DNA from: Ascidiaceihabitans sp.
GTDB lineage: Bacteria > Pseudomonadota > Alphaproteobacteria > Rhodobacterales > Rhodobacteraceae
Direction of reading: 5' to 3'
Assembly: GCA_023301665.1 (NCBI GenBank)
Contig: JALZUL010000284.1
Coordinates: forward strand, 1-9,716
Length of the DNA stretch: 9,716 nt
In this document: one piece after another, positions 6,547-9,716 of the stretch
Numbering within the stretch: the first letter of the stretch is position 1
How the letters are laid out: the number at the start of each line of letters is the position of its first letter
Position numbers and translations under genes: made by a program
The notes under the pieces: generated by a model
What the model was told of the DNA's origin: nothing
What the model saw: the letters and a program-made list of their open reading frames with translations, nothing else
The model's database searches: none

Positions 6547-8028
6547 ATGTCCTTTACCCTAGCCATTGTGGGCCGTCCAAACGTCGGTAAATCCACACTT
6601 TTTAACCGCCTTGTCGGCAAACGCCTTGCTTTGGTTGATGATCAACCAGGGGTGACTCGTGATTTGCGTGAGGGGGCTGCCCGTTTGGCAGACCTTAAAT
6701 TCACCGTCGTAGACACCGCGGGCTTGGAAGAAGCCACCGATGAATCCCTACAAGGACGGATGCGCAAACTGACCGAACGTGCTGTGGAAATGGCTGACGT
6801 TTGCTTGTTTATGATCGATGCGCGCACGGGTGTTACGCCAACGGACCAAGTGTTTGCTGAAATCCTGCGTAAGAAAGCCGACAACGTTATTCTTGCCGCG
6901 AACAAGGGCGAAGGGTCGGCGGCGGATGCTGGCGTGATCGAAGCCTATTCTCTTGGTCTTGGTGAGCCGATCCGCCTGTCTGCAGAGCACGGCGAGGGCT
7001 TGAACGATCTTTATACCCAGTTGCAACCTTTGGCGGACGCGTTTGATGAGCGTGCGAAACAGGATGACACCCCAGAAATCGATGTTGTCTTGGATGAAGA
7101 CGATGAAGAATTTGGCGCGACACCGGTTCCGACCAATGCCAAACCGTTGCAAGTTGCCGTTGTGGGCCGCCCAAATGCGGGTAAGTCGACGCTGATCAAC
7201 CAAATCTTGGGTGAAGAGCGGCTTTTGACTGGTCCAGAGGCGGGTATCACCCGTGACGCGATTTCCTTGCGGATCGACTGGAATGGCACACCGATGCGGA
7301 TCTTTGACACCGCGGGTATGCGTAAAAAGGCCAAGGTTCAGGAAAAGCTTGAGAAATTGAGCGTTGGTGATGGTCTGCGTGCGGTTAAGTTCGCCGAAGT
7401 TGTTGTGATCCTGTTGGACGCGGCGATCCCGTTTGAGCAACAGGATTTGCGTATCGCCGACTTGGCAGAACGCGAAGGGCGCGCTGTCGTCATCGCGGTG
7501 AACAAATGGGACATTGAGGACGAAAAACAAGCCAAGCTGAAAGACCTAAAGGAAAGCCTTGAGCGTCTCTTGCCACAGCTGCGTGGCACGCCTTTGATCA
7601 CCGTCTCTGCAAAGACAGGACGTGGGCTTGATCGTTTGAACGATGCGATCATGCGAGCCTATGAAGTCTGGAACCGTCGGATCACCACATCGCATTTGAA
7701 CCGTTGGCTATCTGGCATGGTCGAGGCGCATCCGCCCCCCGCACCACAAGGCAAGCGCATCAAGTTGCGCTATATGACCCAAGCTAAAACGCGCCCTCCG
7801 GGGTTTGTCGTGATGTGTTCGCATCCTGACAAAGTGCCAGAAAGTTATTCGCGTTATTTGGTGAATGGCCTGCGGATAGACTTTGACATGCCGGGTGCAC
7901 CGATCCGCCTTTATATGCGCGGTCAGAACGATGCGAACCCTTACAAGGGCCGCAAGAAAGCGCCGCCATCGAAGCTGCGTAAACACACTGCTGGTCGCAA
8001 ACACACTGATGGCAGCGGCCGTAAGTGA
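6547..8028 (+). CDS. der: Ribosome biogenesis GTPase Der (EngA)
   Basis: Der is an essential GTPase with two tandem G domains that acts in late assembly of the 50S ribosomal subunit. The 493-residue product has G1 GRPNVGKS (9-16), G2 GVTRD (35-39), G3 DTAG (56-59) and an unusual G4 NKGE (119-122) in the first domain. An acidic linker follows (173-188). The second domain has G1 GRPNAGKS (207-214), GITRD, G3 DTAG (254-257) and canonical G4 NKWD (319-322). A KH-like RNA-binding domain begins near LNRWL (384) and contains the family stretch RPPGFVVMCSHPDKVPESY. A lysine/arginine-rich tail (about 465-493) ends the protein. Length and architecture are normal for the family. GGAG lies 7 nt before the ATG (6536-6539). 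The gene follows bamB after 49 nt with no hairpin between, so read-through from the upstream promoter is likely. A perfect hairpin closes the cluster downstream. Confidence 0.98.
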   Translation: MSFTLAIVGRPNVGKSTLFNRLVGKRLALVDDQPGVTRDLREGAARLADLKFTVVDTAGLEEATDESLQGRMRKLTERAVEMADVCLFMIDARTGVTPTDQVFAEILRKKADNVILAANKGEGSAADAGVIEAYSLGLGEPIRLSAEHGEGLNDLYTQLQPLADAFDERAKQDDTPEIDVVLDEDDEEFGATPVPTNAKPLQVAVVGRPNAGKSTLINQILGEERLLTGPEAGITRDAISLRIDWNGTPMRIFDTAGMRKKAKVQEKLEKLSVGDGLRAVKFAEVVVILLDAAIPFEQQDLRIADLAEREGRAVVIAVNKWDIEDEKQAKLKDLKESLERLLPQLRGTPLITVSAKTGRGLDRLNDAIMRAYEVWNRRITTSHLNRWLSGMVEAHPPPAPQGKRIKLRYMTQAKTRPPGFVVMCSHPDKVPESYSRYLVNGLRIDFDMPGAPIRLYMRGQNDANPYKGRKKAPPSKLRKHTAGRKHTDGSGRK

Positions 8029-8036
8029 TAAATTCA

Positions 8037-8059
8037 TTGGGGGCAGGTAATGCCCCCAA
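8037..8059. terminator. Hairpin between convergent genes, probable bidirectional terminator
   Basis: TTGGGGGCA (8037-8045), a 5-nt loop, then TGCCCCCAA (8051-8059): a perfect 9-bp stem. It starts 8 nt after the der stop and lies 21 nt beyond the stop of the convergent TspO-like gene. Neither side has a clear T-run, so it is not a textbook intrinsic terminator. The strong stem and its position between two gene ends still make termination or 3'-end protection the best reading. Confidence 0.7.
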
Positions 8060-8080
8060 CGCTGCCACTAAGATCCTAGA

Positions 8081-8779
8081 TTATCGGATGGCACGAAGTA
8101 TGGGCCAAATCATGGCCAGCGATCCTAACAATGCCAAACTTGCGACGCTGTGTAGGTCAAACCCATTGCGCACTGCGATGGCCACTAAAGCCCAAATCAC
8201 GGCGAGACCGTAAGTCGGTGTGCGACCTAAACGCCACTGAACTGCAAACCCCAAGGCACTTGCAAGACCAACGCAAATCCATGCCGCGGTTGTTTGACTG
8301 GTCCAGCCATAGCCTGCCAACAATAGCCCGATGGCTGCGAAACTGGCGGCACTTAGCCAGCCTGCATAAAGCCCAACCGGCCAGCTTGCCCAAACCTTGT
8401 CATCCGTTGGCGTTTTAAACAACGCAATAAGGGCAGGGACGAGCATCAACCAAATTAGGATCGTAGCCCAGATCGGGCTAAAGGTTGCAACTGGCAGCCA
8501 AGCAGCGCCAATTGCGAGTGAAACCAGCAATGCAGGACGCATCGGGCCCCATGCGCTGTCGGTTGAACGTGCCCAAAGCCCGTATACGGCGGCCAGAACC
8601 AACCAAGTGAAAATCGCACCCCAGATCGCAAAGGCATAACCGGCAGGTTGAACAGGTGCGTTGAGTTGTGGCTGTGGAAACTGCGTGGGGTCAAAGCCAC
8701 CAAAGTCGGGCACCCAAATTGGTGAGGCCGCAAAAGCGAGGCTTGCGATAAGGATAAGGGTCGCCGGTAATTTGGACAT
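8081..8779 (-). CDS. Tryptophan-rich multi-pass membrane protein, TspO/MBR-like
   Basis: The 232-residue product is almost entirely hydrophobic, with roughly seven or eight membrane segments, the first at about 4-19. A short extracytoplasmic stretch rich in Pro and Phe (22-46) follows, then PAGYAFAIWGAIFTWL (45-60), similar in style to the TspO/MBR tryptophan-rich sensory motif. Sixteen residues are tryptophan. Classical TspO proteins are about 160 residues with five helices, so this is a larger, divergent relative; the family call is tentative. TspO proteins bind porphyrins and tetrapyrroles, and in Rhodobacter influence photosynthesis gene expression, but no such role can be claimed here. 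The start at 8779 is preferred because the membrane segment begins there. The in-frame ATG at 8923 would add 48 hydrophilic residues, overlap the divergent DUF2235 start and read through the intergenic DNA. A weak GGAA lies 9 nt upstream. The gene faces der tail to tail and a DUF2235 gene head to head. Confidence 0.6.
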   Translation of the reverse strand: MSKLPATLILIASLAFAASPIWVPDFGGFDPTQFPQPQLNAPVQPAGYAFAIWGAIFTWLVLAAVYGLWARSTDSAWGPMRPALLVSLAIGAAWLPVATFSPIWATILIWLMLVPALIALFKTPTDDKVWASWPVGLYAGWLSAASFAAIGLLLAGYGWTSQTTAAWICVGLASALGFAVQWRLGRTPTYGLAVIWALVAIAVRNGFDLHSVASLALLGSLAMIWPILRAIR

Positions 8780-8889
8780 TGTGTGCTTTCCGCTTGAGGG
8801 TCGGGGTAGGGTAAACCTGCATTTACTTCGCGGTCGCCGCAAGTACAGTCTTTTGAACAGGTTTATTTGATTTTGGGGGAGGTCGCGCC
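8780..8889. other. Divergent intergenic region with two adjacent dyads
   Basis: The 110 bp between the TspO-like and DUF2235 starts must hold promoters for both. GTAAA (8811-8815) and TTTAC (8822-8826) form a 5-bp inverted repeat with a 6-nt spacer. It directly abuts a second dyad (8826-8843) in which CTTCGCGG pairs with CCGCAAG around TCG, with one bulged C. No convincing -35/-10 pair was found in either direction. Regulation by a shared factor is possible but unproven. Confidence 0.35.
8875..8882 (+). promoter_or_regulatory. Strong ribosome-binding site for the DUF2235 gene
   Basis: GGGGGAGG ends 7 nt before the ATG at 8890. It is the strongest Shine-Dalgarno match in the window and settles the start. 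Confidence 0.8.
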
Positions 8890-9716
8890 ATGACACGTAT
8901 TGCGGTTTTCTGTGACGGGACATGGAATTCCTCCGAGATTGATGAACCGACGAATGTCTTTAAGCTGCAACAAGCGCTTGAGTGTGACCCAGCTAAGGGG
9001 CAAGTCAGCGTTTATTTTGCGGGTATTGGCACTGACAGTCGGTTTGACGGTGTTGGACAACAGGGGTGGTTCCGCCGGTTGTTAAACAAATACGGGGGTG
9101 GCGCATTTGGCTGGGGCTTGGATGACAAAGTAAAGCAAGCCTATCAGTTTTTATGTATGAGCTATCAACCGGGTGACGAAATCTACCTGTTTGGTTTTTC
9201 TCGCGGGGCTTATACGGCACGATCCGTGGCTGGCATGATCCGCAAATGTGGATTGATCGATAACCCGACAGAGGCACGGATCAACACGGCGTTTGAGCTT
9301 TACCGTATGACGGGGAATTCAAATGCACCCGATGCCCCACATATCATGGAACGGCGCAATGCTATGTCGCCGCGGTTCGCGACCTCAAAAGAGGATCTAA
9401 AGTGGCGCGGCACCGGACACATTGTGCAGATCGCTTACCTTGGCGTTTTTGACACGGTTGGCGCGCGCGGCATGCCGCCGTCCTTGTTTGGCCCCTTGGC
9501 GTCGCTTTGGAACAGTCAATACCGCTTTCATGATATGAAGCTGTCGAGCCTTGTTCAAAGTGCGCGCCATGCACTGGCGATTGACGAGCGGCGGGTGTTC
9601 TTTGTGCCTGCAAAGTGGGACAATCTGGATGATACGAAAACCCAAAAGGGGTTAAACAACGGCCAAACCGATGTAACGCGCCCTTATCAACAAGAATGGT
9701 TTGCCGGTGATCATAG
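8890..9716 (+). CDS. DUF2235 alpha/beta-hydrolase domain protein, 3'-truncated by window edge
   Basis: The reading frame is open to the window end, giving 275 codons. The N-terminus is typical of DUF2235: a first strand running into CDGTWN (8-13), then a Gly/Phe-rich region. The nucleophile elbow is GFSRGAYTAR (102-111) with Ser104. A further conserved strand, LGVFDTVGARG, contains Asp188, a candidate acid residue. Near the cut end, QEWFAGDH resembles the family's segment carrying the catalytic histidine (H275), the last full codon seen. DUF2235 includes the Tle1-type phospholipase effectors of type VI secretion, but many members are stand-alone cytoplasmic proteins of unknown substrate. No signal peptide and no type VI gene is visible here, so an ester or lipid hydrolase of unknown target is the safe call. 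It diverges from the TspO-like gene across 110 bp and has a very strong ribosome-binding site. Confidence 0.9.
   Translation, partial: MTRIAVFCDGTWNSSEIDEPTNVFKLQQALECDPAKGQVSVYFAGIGTDSRFDGVGQQGWFRRLLNKYGGGAFGWGLDDKVKQAYQFLCMSYQPGDEIYLFGFSRGAYTARSVAGMIRKCGLIDNPTEARINTAFELYRMTGNSNAPDAPHIMERRNAMSPRFATSKEDLKWRGTGHIVQIAYLGVFDTVGARGMPPSLFGPLASLWNSQYRFHDMKLSSLVQSARHALAIDERRVFFVPAKWDNLDDTKTQKGLNNGQTDVTRPYQQEWFAGDH

Noticed and set aside
6748..7530. Minus-strand open frame of 260 codons inside der
   Set aside because: Fully antisense to Der, whose motifs fix the true frame; the product has no domain signature.
8780..8923. 48-codon N-terminal extension of the TspO-like gene from the ATG at 8923
   Set aside because: It would cross the divergent promoter region and overlap the DUF2235 start; the added residues are basic and non-conserved in character, and the first membrane helix starts right after the inner ATG.
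1..9716. Mobile elements, CRISPR arrays, tRNA or phage genes
   Set aside because: No terminal inverted repeats, transposase motifs, regularly spaced repeats or tRNA-like cloverleaf were seen.

Overview
The window looks like chromosomal DNA of an alphaproteobacterium, most likely from the Rhodobacterales (Roseobacter group). This is an inference from protein style, from moderately GC-rich coding sequence, and from the linked YfgM-like / BamB / Der genes. No rRNA, tRNA, CRISPR array, insertion sequence, phage gene or integrase was seen. Nearly all the DNA is explained by seven protein genes, the two outermost cut by the window edges.

Region 1 (1-4061, minus strand) is a two-gene tripartite efflux operon. 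A periplasmic adaptor (membrane fusion protein) gene comes first and overlaps the RND inner-membrane permease gene by an ATGA. The permease runs off the left edge. A 21-bp palindrome (TAAACT-N9-AGTTTA) lies just upstream of the adaptor and is a good candidate repressor operator, but no regulator gene is visible nearby. The permease has a long insertion between TM6 and TM7 carrying two extra hydrophobic segments, and keeps only one of the two adjacent TM4 aspartates of AcrB.

Region 2 (about 4062-8059, plus strand) follows a roughly 300-bp non-coding stretch and holds three co-directional genes: a YfgM/TPR_21-type single-pass membrane protein, the outer-membrane assembly lipoprotein BamB (8-bladed beta-propeller), and the double-GTPase ribosome assembly factor Der. 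Gammaproteobacteria share this order (yfgM-bamB-der). The first two products belong to envelope protein folding and beta-barrel assembly; Der acts in 50S subunit maturation. A perfect 9-bp stem hairpin follows der and probably ends transcription from both sides.

Region 3 (8081-9716) is a divergent pair. On the minus strand is a tryptophan-rich multi-pass membrane protein resembling enlarged TspO/MBR-type proteins. On the plus strand is a DUF2235 alpha/beta-hydrolase (GFSRG nucleophile motif) that runs off the right edge. The 110-bp space between them holds two abutting small dyads.

No clearly new system is present. The points most worth a second look are the permease's extra membrane hairpin, the operator without a visible regulator, the long heptad-built hairpin of the adaptor, and the TspO-like / DUF2235 divergent pair.
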